From positions 1-64,000 of the forward strand of contig JBCCIS010000024.1 in the NCBI GenBank assembly GCA_039028155.1: a stretch of DNA of 64,000 nucleotides, read 5' to 3'. The stretch is from Pseudomonadota bacterium. GTDB taxonomy: Bacteria > Pseudomonadota > Alphaproteobacteria > SP197. A program made the position numbers and the translations under genes. This document shows, in pieces, positions 51,554 through 59,215 of this stretch (positions are counted from its first letter, which is position 1; the number at the start of each line of letters is the position of its first letter). Under the pieces are notes generated by a model. That model saw nothing but the letters and a program-made list of their open reading frames with translations. It had not been told where the DNA came from and made no database searches.

Positions 51554-52203
51554 CCGAACGAAATCTTGGTCAGATGGTCCGGTTGTGGGACGCCTTCCTT
51601 CAGGCGATCGTCGTCGATCGGTGGGTCGATCACCGTGCGCACCGGCACGACGCCCGCCCAGATGTCGAGGGCGTAATCCTCCTCGTCATCGGACGGGCCG
51701 CCGACCCGGATCTTGGCCGAGGCTTCGTCGATCTCCATACCAACCACGGTGGTTGCCTTGAGCTCTTGGTCCATCACCGGCCTTAAGGTTGGCCAGCGCC
51801 CGGGAGTGATGTGATCGACAAAGGCCTCGAGTGAGGCGAGCTTGGCGGCCTTGTCCTCCACGATATGGGCGTGGCCGAACAAGGTCGCCGAGCGGTAGTT
51901 GATGCTGGAATGCATGCCCGACCGCGCCAACACCAGCCCATCGAGATGGAAGATGTTGACGCAGACCGGGATGCCCGTCTTCACCGTGCGCAACATGCGG
52001 CTTGCCGACGAGCCGTGCCAATAGAGATGATCGCCTTCGCGCCACATGCTGGTCGGCGTCACGTAGGGTTCGTCGTCGATGATGTAGCCGACCGTGCCCA
52101 TGATCGCGGCATCGATAACCGTGTAAAGCGTGTCGCGGTCATAGTGGGCACGTTCATGCAGGCGCTTGACCCGCGTCTTCTTGCTGGGGGTGAAGTCGTT
52201 CAT
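51550..52203 (-). CDS. pyridoxamine 5'-phosphate oxidase-like flavin-binding protein
   Basis: A 217-residue split-barrel protein of the PNPOx-like group. Seen are RGDT-like VKRLHERAHYDRDTLYTVID, PYVTPTSMWREGDHLYWHGS, CVNIFHLDGLVLARSG, NYRSATLFGHAHIVED and HITPGRWPTLRPV. Such proteins bind flavin and often lie in MocR-type regulons. It is 4 bp downstream of a methyltransferase gene on the same strand; the pair is preceded, 220 bases upstream, by a near-copy of the MocR operator. Substrate unknown. Confidence 0.85.
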   Translation of the reverse strand: MNDFTPSKKTRVKRLHERAHYDRDTLYTVIDAAIMGTVGYIIDDEPYVTPTSMWREGDHLYWHGSSASRMLRTVKTGIPVCVNIFHLDGLVLARSGMHSSINYRSATLFGHAHIVEDKAAKLASLEAFVDHITPGRWPTLRPVMDQELKATTVVGMEIDEASAKIRVGGPSDDEEDYALDIWAGVVPVRTVIDPPIDDDRLKEGVPQPDHLTKISFG

Positions 52204-52207
52204 GCGT

Positions 52208-52948
52208 TTATCCAGGTTTGCGGCCGGAGAAGATCGCGTGGCCGGCTCTTAGCCAATGCACGTCGACATCAACGAGGCCCGCTTCCTTCAGCCAGGTGAG
52301 TTGATCGAACAGCGTCGAGGGCTGGTCGACCGGGTCGGGTTCCGGCACGCCATAGTGGTTCCACTCATCCTCGCGGAAGAAGTCGAGCATCTTCTCGTTG
52401 CCATCGAGGGCCAGGGACCTCTCGCGGACACCGTCGTCCCAATGGCGTGCCCACAGGACCTTGGTCTCCTCCGTGCGCGGTTCGACGAGGTCGCAGATGA
52501 CAAAGACGCCACCCGGCGCGAGCGCCGCGGCAATGTCCTTGGAGAGTTGCGCCTTGCCCGCGTCATCCAGGTGGTGGATCGCCAGCGACGACACCACCGC
52601 ATGGAACGGCTGATCGAACTGGCGCCAACTCGTGTCGGCGATGTCGAACAGTTTGGTCGTGTGCTGATCGCCATGTTGACCGAGCTTCTTGGCGGTCGAC
52701 GCCAGCATGGCTTCCGATCCGTCATAGGCGTGGACCGTGGCGTCAGGAAAACGGGCCGCCAGGGCTTTGGCCAGCAGGCCTTCGCCGCTGCACAGCTCTA
52801 ACATGTGCACCGGGGCGCCTGGCTCCGGGATCACACTGACGACGGTGTCGATCTGCACATCACGTTCCGGCACGAAGTAGGCGCCGTAATCGATGAAGTG
52901 CTGGGAATCGTCTTCGGACCAAACGGTTCCGTCTTTTGTCTCGGCCAT
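52208..52948 (-). CDS. class I SAM-dependent methyltransferase
   Basis: A 246-residue methyltransferase. Motif I is HMLELCSGEGLLAKALAARF, motif II TVHAYDGSEAMLASTAKKLG, motif IV PFHAVVSSLAIHHLDDAGKA and motif VI ALAPGGVFVICDLVEP. It shares a transcript with the flavin-binding protein gene. GGAGAT precedes the ATG at a 6-7 base spacing. Possibly under the PLP-dependent MocR regulator encoded at 55419. Confidence 0.85.
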   Translation of the reverse strand: MAETKDGTVWSEDDSQHFIDYGAYFVPERDVQIDTVVSVIPEPGAPVHMLELCSGEGLLAKALAARFPDATVHAYDGSEAMLASTAKKLGQHGDQHTTKLFDIADTSWRQFDQPFHAVVSSLAIHHLDDAGKAQLSKDIAAALAPGGVFVICDLVEPRTEETKVLWARHWDDGVRERSLALDGNEKMLDFFREDEWNHYGVPEPDPVDQPSTLFDQLTWLKEAGLVDVDVHWLRAGHAIFSGRKPG

Positions 52949-53130
52949 GATTTTATCTCCAATGCGTTCGTCTGTCGGTTTCGGATGAATCCAGCCGGCA
53001 GACGAGCCAACGCCCCGTCAAGCCAGCTGCGGGCAGATCGCCCAACGGGTTCGTCGTACGGCTCAGCGCCGTCGTCGCATCATACGATGTTAGGTGGGTT
53101 CAGATCGTACTTCGCCAGGTCATGGTTACT

Positions 53131-53153
53131 CTCCGTTTAGGGTTGGAACGGAG
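53131..53153 (-). promoter_or_regulatory. hairpin that could mask a Shine-Dalgarno sequence in the leader of the methyltransferase transcript
   Basis: CTCCGTT (53131-53137) and AACGGAG (53147-53153) form a perfect 7-bp stem with a 9-base loop. On the minus strand the downstream arm reads AACGGAG and precedes an ATG (53122-53120) by 8 bases, but that frame is only seven codons. A seven-codon frame also begins at 53160. The whole leader to 52948 is 265 bases with no larger gene. Confidence 0.35.
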
Positions 53154-53167
53154 GCATCATGCCGTCT

Positions 53168-53216
53168 ATTGGTCCCGCCTCAAGGTCCACTTTGGGCAAA
53201 GTAAGGGGGCCAATCA
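53168..53216. promoter_or_regulatory. MocR-type operator, copy A
   Basis: This 49-bp block is a near-copy of the block at 55342-55391 (same orientation; about 38 of 49 positions match with one single-base gap). Shared parts include ATTGG at the left, GCCTCAAGGTCCA in the middle, and AAGTAA and CCAATCA at the right. ATTGG and CCAAT are mutually inverted. It lies upstream of the methyltransferase/flavoprotein pair and ends in the stop codon of the amidase gene. Confidence 0.6.
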
Positions 53217-54611
53217 GAGGGTGGGGTGGCGACCATAGAGAGGATGGGCGGTTTCGAAGGCCTGCGCGGCGCGGAGCACGAGGGCGTCCTCATAGCGCCG
53301 GCCGACGATCTGCAGGCCAATGGGCAGGCCGCCGGTGCTGAAGCCGCAGGGTACGGTGACCGCCGGCTGCTTGGTCGCGTTGAACGGGCCGACCAGGACT
53401 TCGTAGTTATCCGTTTCCATGCCCCAGTCGGGCGGATGGTCGTGGCCATTGGGGAAGGGCAGGACGGTGCAGGCCGGCGTCAGCAAGAGGTCGAAACGGC
53501 GGTGGAAGTCGATCATCACCCGCGCCATCTCGCCGCGCTGGCGGTCGGCGTCCAGCAGGTCGCCCGCCGGCAGGCCGCGGCCCGCCTCAGCCGATTCGAG
53601 CATCTCGTGACCCAGCCGCGCCTGTTGCTCGGCCGGCATGGCATCGACCGATGCGGCGGCCAATCCGTGCCAGAGGACATCGAACCATGGCGTTGGATCT
53701 TCGATCGGCGGGTCCTCCTCGACCACGGTCGCGCCGAGCTCCTGGAAGATCGCAATCGCCTGGCGGCACGCCGCGGCGATCTCAGGCTCGACCGGCGCAA
53801 AACCCAGATTGCCGCTATAGGCGATCCGAAGCCCGGCGACGCCGGCGTCCAGGCCGGCGACATAGTCGCAGCCATTGTCGGGTAGGGCGTGCCAGTCGGT
53901 GGGGTCGTAGCGCGCGATCAGGTTCATGGTCATGGCGGTGTCGCGCACGGTGCGTGACACCGGACCGCTGGCCGAGAGCTGGCCGAAATCATTGCCGTGA
54001 TCCTGGGGTACGCGCCCGAAGGTCGCCTTGATGCCGACCAGGCTGCAGAAGGCGGCGGGCGTGCGGATCGAGCCGCCGCCGTCGCTGCCGATCGAGACCG
54101 GCCCGCAGCCGGCGGCGACCGCCGCGACGCTGCCGCCCGACGAGCCGCCGGGCGTGCGCCCGGTATCCCAGGGGTTCACCGTCAGACCCGTAAGCGGGCT
54201 GTTGGTGATACCGGAATTGCCGAACTCCGGTGTCGTCGTCTTGCCGATCAGGACCGCGCCGCCGTCGCGGAGCCTGGCGACCAAAGGCGCGTCGCGCTCC
54301 CACGGTCCCGCCGGATCGACCGCCAGGCTGCCGCACAAGGTCGGCCAGCCCTTGGTCTCGATCAGATCCTTGATCGAGATCGGCACGCCGTCGAGCGGCG
54401 AAAGGGGCGAGCCCGCCGCCCAGCGTGCTTCCGATGCCTTGGCCGCCTTAAGCGCCGACTTATCGTCGCGAAGACAGAACGCGTTGATCACCGGGTCGAC
54501 CTGATCGATCCGGTCGAGTACGGCGCGCGTTGCCTCCACCGGTGACAGGGTTCGCGCGTCGAACCCCGCAGCCAGATCGGCGGCGCTTTGCCAAATGATG
54601 TCGTCGCTCAT
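53214..54611 (-). CDS. amidase-signature family enzyme
   Basis: A 465-residue amide hydrolase. The Ser-cisSer-Lys triad is visible: Lys in PLDGVPISIKDLIETKGWP, Ser in TPGGSSGGSVAAVAAGCGPV, and the nucleophile in SIGSDGGGSIRTPAAFCSLV. Length and order of blocks fit the AS family (aliphatic amidases, aryl acylamidases, GatA relatives); it is not GatA by context. It overlaps the GNAT gene by 4 bp and is probably driven from the promoter near 55340, which holds copy B of the MocR operator. Substrate unknown. Confidence 0.92.
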   Translation of the reverse strand: MSDDIIWQSAADLAAGFDARTLSPVEATRAVLDRIDQVDPVINAFCLRDDKSALKAAKASEARWAAGSPLSPLDGVPISIKDLIETKGWPTLCGSLAVDPAGPWERDAPLVARLRDGGAVLIGKTTTPEFGNSGITNSPLTGLTVNPWDTGRTPGGSSGGSVAAVAAGCGPVSIGSDGGGSIRTPAAFCSLVGIKATFGRVPQDHGNDFGQLSASGPVSRTVRDTAMTMNLIARYDPTDWHALPDNGCDYVAGLDAGVAGLRIAYSGNLGFAPVEPEIAAACRQAIAIFQELGATVVEEDPPIEDPTPWFDVLWHGLAAASVDAMPAEQQARLGHEMLESAEAGRGLPAGDLLDADRQRGEMARVMIDFHRRFDLLLTPACTVLPFPNGHDHPPDWGMETDNYEVLVGPFNATKQPAVTVPCGFSTGGLPIGLQIVGRRYEDALVLRAAQAFETAHPLYGRHPTL

Positions 54612-55321
54612 GTCCGAAGGGACTGTGTCATCGCTCCCAGCGACTGTTTCTGGTTGCCCGCGTCATCGAAGTTGGCGGGGTCAAGCCAGGACTCGAAACA
54701 ACCGCGCACGGCCGGCCACTCTTCGTCGAGCAGCGAAAACCACGCGCTGTCGCGGTTTCGCCCGTCCACGATCATGTGGCGGAAGAATACGCCTTCGAAC
54801 GCAAAGCCCAAGCGCAAAGCGGCGTTGCGCGACTTTTTGTTGAGCGCGTTGCACTTCCACTCAAGGCGGCGATAGCCGAGGTCGTCGAACGCCTGGCGCA
54901 TGAGAAGATAGAGCGCTTCGGTCGCCGCCGGCGTGCGCTGCAGGAACGGGGCGAACCAGATATGGCCGATCTCGATCGAGGCACTTGCCGGTGCGATGTT
55001 GAGGTAGCTGACGATGCCGGCCAGTCGGTCCGGGTTCAGCATGCGGACCGCGAAGAAGATCGGATCGAACGCGGCCGCCGAGCCGGTCAGCCAGCGGCCG
55101 TAGTCCGCTTCGTCGGCGAACGGGCCATAGGGCAGGTAGGTCCAGATCGCCGCGGCGTCGGCGCCCTCATGGCCGGCGCGATAGAGGCCGTCGCTATGGC
55201 GTTGGGGATCGATCGGCTCAAGCCGCACGCGCGTGCCGTCGATCGGCGTACGGGCGGGGATCAGGCGGACCGCATGCGGAACTGCCTCGCCATGCTCCCG
55301 GCGCGGTGGAAGTTCTATCAT
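54608..55321 (-). CDS. RimJ/RimL-like GNAT acetyltransferase
   Basis: A 237-residue acetyltransferase. The core has VRLEPIDPQRHSDGLYRAGH, IFFAVRMLNPDRLAGIVSYL, SIEIGHIWFAPFLQRTPAAT and AFDDLGYRRLEWKCNALNKK followed by SRNAALRLGFAFEGVFF. This is the family of many amino-sugar or protein N-acetyltransferases. ATG 55321 is chosen because a longer frame back to 55426 would run through the operator block at 55342-55391. It is translationally coupled to the amidase and divergent from the MocR gene. Confidence 0.87.
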   Translation of the reverse strand: MIELPPRREHGEAVPHAVRLIPARTPIDGTRVRLEPIDPQRHSDGLYRAGHEGADAAAIWTYLPYGPFADEADYGRWLTGSAAAFDPIFFAVRMLNPDRLAGIVSYLNIAPASASIEIGHIWFAPFLQRTPAATEALYLLMRQAFDDLGYRRLEWKCNALNKKSRNAALRLGFAFEGVFFRHMIVDGRNRDSAWFSLLDEEWPAVRGCFESWLDPANFDDAGNQKQSLGAMTQSLRT

Positions 55322-55341
55322 GGGTGTCAGACTGTCGGTCA

Positions 55342-55391
55342 ATTGGACTTGCCTCAAGGTCCATTTTTTGGCGAAGTAAAGGAGCCAATCA
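55342..55391. promoter_or_regulatory. MocR-type operator, copy B, in the divergent promoter region
   Basis: A 50-bp block between the GNAT start (55321, minus) and the MocR start (55419, plus). It holds ATTGG (55342-55346), GCCTCAAGGTCCA (55351-55363) and CCAATCA (55385-55391), all conserved in copy A at 53168-53216. TGGAC (55344-55348) and GTCCA (55359-55363) are inverted. The position fits self-regulation of the MocR gene plus control of the GNAT-amidase pair. Confidence 0.65.
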
Positions 55392-55418
55392 AGGAACCCC
55401 TTCAAGGGTCGCGATGCC

Positions 55419-56903
55419 ATGGCCAAGTCAGTCCCCGCCGATCCCGTCCTTCCGCTTGCCTTCGACCGGAGCCTCCCGGAACCACTGCACCGGCAACTCT
55501 ATGACCAGCTGTGCGCGCTGATTCTGGCCGGGCGCCTGTCGCCGGGTGTGCGCCTGCCGTCGACGCGCGCGCTGGCGGCCGATCACGGCGTGTCGCGCAA
55601 CACCGTGGTCAGCGCCTACGACCAGTTGCTGGCCGAAGGCTACGTGACGGGCACGGTGGGCTCGGGCACCTACGTGTCGACGATTCTGCCCGACGAACTT
55701 TTGTCGGCGCGTGCGACGGAACCGGCCGGGCAGGCAGCCACGCCGGGCGAACCGTCGGCGCGTGGCGCGCGGCTGCTGGCGATGGCGCCGGGCCGCGACC
55801 GGCGTCATCAGGCGTTCCTGGCCGGGGTGCCCGATCTCGAGCACTTTCCCTTCGATCAGTGGGCCAGGCTCTTGAGCCTGGCGTGGCGGCGGCCCGACCG
55901 CACGTTACTGGTCGGCGGCGACGCCGGCGGTTACGCGCCGCTGCGCCGCGCCATCGCCGGCTATCTGTGGACCGCGCGCGCCGTGCGCTGCGCGCCCGAG
56001 CAGGTCATCATCGTGGCGGGCGTCCAACAGGGCATCCGCCTGACCGCGGACGCGCTGCTTGACCACGGCGATCAGGTTTGGATCGAAGACCCCAGCTATC
56101 CCGGCGTTCGCGGCGCGTTGGCCGGCGCTGGCGCAGCGACGATCGCCGTGACGATCGACGATCAGGGCATCGATGTCGCCGCCGGCGAACGGTTGGCGCC
56201 TGGCGCCCGCCTCGTCTGCGTGACGCCGTCGCATCACTATCCGTTGGGCACGACCATGTCGCTGGGCCGCCGGCTGGAACTGCTGGACTGGGCGGAACGC
56301 AATGACGCCTGGATTCTGGAAGACGATTATGACAGCGAGTTCCGCTATGCCGGACGCCCGCTCGCCTCGCTGCAGGGCCTCGACCGCGCCGGCCGGGTCA
56401 TCTATGCCGGCAGCTTTTCTAAGGTGATGTTTCCCTCACTGCGTCTGGGCTACCTCGTGGTGCCGCCGGGCCTGGTCGAGGTCGTACGACGGGTGCGCGC
56501 GGCGGTCGACGACCATCCGCCGTCGATTGCCCAGCCGGCGCTGGCGCGGTTCATCGACGACGGCCTGTTCGCGGCGCATGTCCGGCGCATGCGCCGGCTC
56601 TACGCGGCGCGCCAGGAATGCCTGCTGGCCGCCGCCAAGCGCCAATGGTCAGGCCTGTTGGAGGTACAGCCGGATGATGCCGGCATGCATCTCGTCGCCT
56701 GGCTTAGCAACCCCGTGCGCCGGCGCATGAGCGACCGCGAGGCCGCTGCTCTCGCCTTCGAGCACAACGTCACGACCCAGCCGCTCTCCGGCTTTGCGTC
56801 GCGCGCCGATCTGCGCCACGGCCTGGCGCTCGGTTATGCGGCCATACCTGAAGACGAGATTGAAGCCGGCGCGGCTCGACTGGCCGAAGCGTTGTCTGGT
56901 TAG
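55419..56903 (+). CDS. MocR/PdxR-type PLP-dependent transcriptional regulator
   Basis: A 494-residue GntR-family regulator fused to an aminotransferase-fold domain. The winged helix (about 15-85) has LHRQLYDQLCALILAGRLSP, GVRLPSTRALAADHGVSRNT and YVTGTVGSGTYVS; the PLP domain (about 125-490) has DPSYPGVRGALAGAG, CVTPSHHYPLGTTMSLGRRL, EDDYDSEFRYAG and Lys about 335 in YAGSFSKVMFPSLRLGYLVV for the Schiff base. Relatives sense PLP or amino compounds. Copies of a probable operator lie before its own gene and before the methyltransferase/flavoprotein pair. Its stop overlaps that of the convergent Ldh gene. Confidence 0.94.
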   Translation: MAKSVPADPVLPLAFDRSLPEPLHRQLYDQLCALILAGRLSPGVRLPSTRALAADHGVSRNTVVSAYDQLLAEGYVTGTVGSGTYVSTILPDELLSARATEPAGQAATPGEPSARGARLLAMAPGRDRRHQAFLAGVPDLEHFPFDQWARLLSLAWRRPDRTLLVGGDAGGYAPLRRAIAGYLWTARAVRCAPEQVIIVAGVQQGIRLTADALLDHGDQVWIEDPSYPGVRGALAGAGAATIAVTIDDQGIDVAAGERLAPGARLVCVTPSHHYPLGTTMSLGRRLELLDWAERNDAWILEDDYDSEFRYAGRPLASLQGLDRAGRVIYAGSFSKVMFPSLRLGYLVVPPGLVEVVRRVRAAVDDHPPSIAQPALARFIDDGLFAAHVRRMRRLYAARQECLLAAAKRQWSGLLEVQPDDAGMHLVAWLSNPVRRRMSDREAAALAFEHNVTTQPLSGFASRADLRHGLALGYAAIPEDEIEAGAARLAEALSG

Positions 56904-57922
56904 GTGAGATAGGCGTCTGCGTGAATGCCAACACCCTCTGCCGCCTTGGCGATGCCGTCCCACACGCCGTCGGCGACCGGCACGCCGGCCTTGCGGCGTT
57001 CGGCTCTCAGCCGGCGTTCCGGCTCGCCCGGGATCATGACCTCGTCGACGCCCGGCATGCCGGGCACGGCTTTGACCTTGGCAAGGATGTCGGCGGCGTC
57101 GCGGTCGTACCCGCCGCCCGGTCGGACATGGGCGATGTCGATACCGATCATCAGCCAGTTGTATTCCAGCGGGTTTGACAGCAGCGCATAGCCGACGAGT
57201 TCGGCGATCAACGCCATGCCATAGCCCTTCGGCCCAGCGGCCGGCAGGATGGCGCCGCCGGCATAGAACGCATCGACATCGGAAGTTGGCTGGCCGTCGC
57301 GGTCGAGAATGTGGCCGGGCGGCGCCGCCTTTCCCTCGGCACGCGCCACCGCCAGCTTGCCCTGCGCGGTTGCCGAGGTCGCGAAATCGACGACGACGTT
57401 GCCGTGCTGGCCGCCCGGCATGGCGAAGGCGTAGGGGTTGGTGCCGAGCAGGCCCCGGGCGCCGCCGAACGGTGCAACCGCCGGCCATTCCTGATGGCCG
57501 CCGCCGCCCAGGATGATCGCCACCATGCCGTGCTCGGCGAGCGAGTCGGCATAGGCGCCGATGCGGCCGGTGTGACCGCAATTGGTAATGGCCGCCGCCG
57601 CGATGCCCGATCCGCTCACGGTGGCCGGCAATTGCTCGGCCGCCAGCTCCATGGCGGCGATACCGAAACCGCCGGCGCCGTTGACGCGCAACACGTTGCC
57701 CTCCTGGCCGTGCAGCACGGGCTCGGCATGGGCATCGATAAAGCCCGATGCGATGAGTTCGAGGTAAGACGGAATGCGGTTGACGCCATGGGAGTCGACG
57801 CCGCGCATGTTGCACTCGACCAAATGGGTGGCGACCGTCACGGCGACCGCGTGGCTGGCGCCGGCGGCGCGCAGCGTGTCCTCGGCCAGGTGTCGCAAAC
57901 GGTCGGCGGCAACAATGGGCAT
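56900..57922 (-). CDS. Ldh-family (malate/L-lactate/ureidoglycolate type) NAD(P)-dependent dehydrogenase
   Basis: A 340-residue oxidoreductase of the type-2 malate/lactate dehydrogenase family (YlbC, AllD, ComC and relatives). Seen are AVTVATHLVECNMRGVDSHG with catalytic His, RIPSYLELIASGFIDAHAEP, ITNCGHTGRIGAYADSLAEH, GTNPYAFAMPGG, VVDFATSATAQGKLAVARAE and PKGYGMALIAELV. ATG 57922 follows AGGAAG by about 9 bases; a longer frame to 58036 would cover promoter sequence. It is divergent from the ureohydrolase, and a strong inverted repeat lies between them. Substrate open. Confidence 0.9.
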   Translation of the reverse strand: MPIVAADRLRHLAEDTLRAAGASHAVAVTVATHLVECNMRGVDSHGVNRIPSYLELIASGFIDAHAEPVLHGQEGNVLRVNGAGGFGIAAMELAAEQLPATVSGSGIAAAAITNCGHTGRIGAYADSLAEHGMVAIILGGGGHQEWPAVAPFGGARGLLGTNPYAFAMPGGQHGNVVVDFATSATAQGKLAVARAEGKAAPPGHILDRDGQPTSDVDAFYAGGAILPAAGPKGYGMALIAELVGYALLSNPLEYNWLMIGIDIAHVRPGGGYDRDAADILAKVKAVPGMPGVDEVMIPGEPERRLRAERRKAGVPVADGVWDGIAKAAEGVGIHADAYLT

Positions 57923-58063
57923 GGCGAGACACTTCCTGTGGCGATGAGCGGGTCGGCGAACGCGGACGCCATGATGATGCCCCGCCAATGTCGTCCGTGC
58001 TACCGATCGATGATGTCTCGCCGACAGATTGGCCACGTCGCTGGGGACGATTGAAGCAGATCA

Positions 58064-58099
58064 CAGTCTATCTGAATCGCTCGCCAGCCAGATAGACTG
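58064..58099. promoter_or_regulatory. perfect 11-bp inverted repeat between Ldh and ureohydrolase genes
   Basis: CAGTCTATCTG (58064-58074) and CAGATAGACTG (58089-58099) are exact inverses separated by 14 bases, with 25 bp between half-site starts. It sits 142 bases before the Ldh start and 75 before the ureohydrolase start, a good place for a dimeric regulator acting on both promoters. It is not followed by a T-tract on either strand, so it is not a terminator. Confidence 0.6.
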
Positions 58100-58129
58100 C
58101 GTAAATCTGCTCTACCTATTGATCAATCG

Positions 58130-58152
58130 CGATCCGACCTAGAGTCGGATCG
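58130..58152 (+). promoter_or_regulatory. 9-bp stem-loop just upstream of the ureohydrolase ribosome-binding site
   Basis: CGATCCGAC (58130-58138) and GTCGGATCG (58144-58152) pair perfectly around CTAGA. The GGGGGAGG Shine-Dalgarno (near 58160-58167) follows within about 8 bases. It may be an operator near the transcription start or a 5' mRNA hairpin that affects stability or ribosome access. Confidence 0.5.
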
Positions 58153-58173
58153 ACATGGCGGGGGAGGATCAAC

Positions 58174-59142
58174 ATGACGAACGAACGGGGTGACTTCGCA
58201 TTCAGGGCACCATCGCTCTACGGCACGGCTGACGACTTCACCTATGCCGGCGCGATGTCGTTTTTGCGCCGCCGTTACACCCGCGACTTGGCCGGTGTCG
58301 ATGTGGTGGTGTCCGGCATTCCCTATGACCTCGGCACATCGAACCGGCCCGGCAGCCGTTTCGGGCCGCGCGCCATCCGCCAGGCCTCGACCCACATGTC
58401 CTGGGGGCCGCAATGGCCTTATGACTTTGATCCCATGCATCGTCTTGCCGTTATCGACTGGGGCGATCATGCCTTCGACATCGGCTACCCCGACCGCATG
58501 ATGTCTTCGGTCGAAACCAACACCCGTGGTTTTTTCGAAGCCGGGTGTTTCCCCATGACCATGGGTGGCGACCACTTCGTGACCTACCCGCTGCTGCGCG
58601 CCGCCGCCAAACACCACGGCAAGGGCCTGTCGCTGATCCACTTCGACGCCCACACCGACACGTCGCGCACCGACAACCTGAACCACGGTTCCATGTTCTA
58701 TCACGCGACCAAGGACGGGCTGATCGACCCCGCGCGCTCGATCCACATGGGGATCCGCATGCATGTCAGCTACAAGGATGGCTTCAACGTCATCGACGGC
58801 TGGCAGATGCAGCGGCGTTCCGTTGACGACATCGGCGCGCAGATCCGTGACGTCGTCGGCGACAACAAGGCCTATGTCACCTTCGACATCGACTTTCTGG
58901 ATCCCGCCTATGCGCCGGGCACCGGTACGCCCGTGGTCGGCGGGCCGACGACGACCGTGGCGCTCGACGTGCTGCGCCAGCTCAAGGGCCTCGACCTTAT
59001 CGGCATGGACCTTGTGGAGGTTGCGCCGGAGTACGATGTCGGAGAGGTCACGTCGCTGGCCGGCGCCTCGATCATGTACCAGATGCTGCACGTTCTAGCC
59101 GTCGACCGACCGGTCATGATCGAGACGGACGACGGCGGCTAA
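58174..59142 (+). CDS. speB: agmatinase/arginase-family ureohydrolase
   Basis: A 322-residue binuclear manganese hydrolase of the agmatinase, guanidinobutyrase and related group. Metal ligands appear in PMTMGGDHFVTYPLL (His), LIHFDAHTDTSRTD (Asp, His, Asp) and VTFDIDFLDPAYAPGTGTPV (Asp, Asp). SGIPYDLGTSNRPGSRFGPR near the N-terminus is the conserved family block. The strong GGGGGAGG precedes ATG 58174. Agmatinase is one possibility; the exact guanidino substrate is not fixed. It is divergent from the Ldh-family gene and may share its regulator. Confidence 0.9.
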   Translation: MTNERGDFAFRAPSLYGTADDFTYAGAMSFLRRRYTRDLAGVDVVVSGIPYDLGTSNRPGSRFGPRAIRQASTHMSWGPQWPYDFDPMHRLAVIDWGDHAFDIGYPDRMMSSVETNTRGFFEAGCFPMTMGGDHFVTYPLLRAAAKHHGKGLSLIHFDAHTDTSRTDNLNHGSMFYHATKDGLIDPARSIHMGIRMHVSYKDGFNVIDGWQMQRRSVDDIGAQIRDVVGDNKAYVTFDIDFLDPAYAPGTGTPVVGGPTTTVALDVLRQLKGLDLIGMDLVEVAPEYDVGEVTSLAGASIMYQMLHVLAVDRPVMIETDDGG

Positions 59143-59215
59143 GGGCCAAAGAAATATAGCAATCATTTGCTTTTTAAATTAGCTTTCCGGCCCCGTCTTT
59201 CGCAGGAGGCAATCC

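Noticed and set aside
53131-53153. Stem-loop as a transcription terminator
   Set aside because: No T-tract follows the stem on either strand.
53159-53341. Short plus-strand frame beginning near the MocR operator copy A
   Set aside because: It runs over the operator and antisense to the amidase and is rich in Arg and Gly with no motif.
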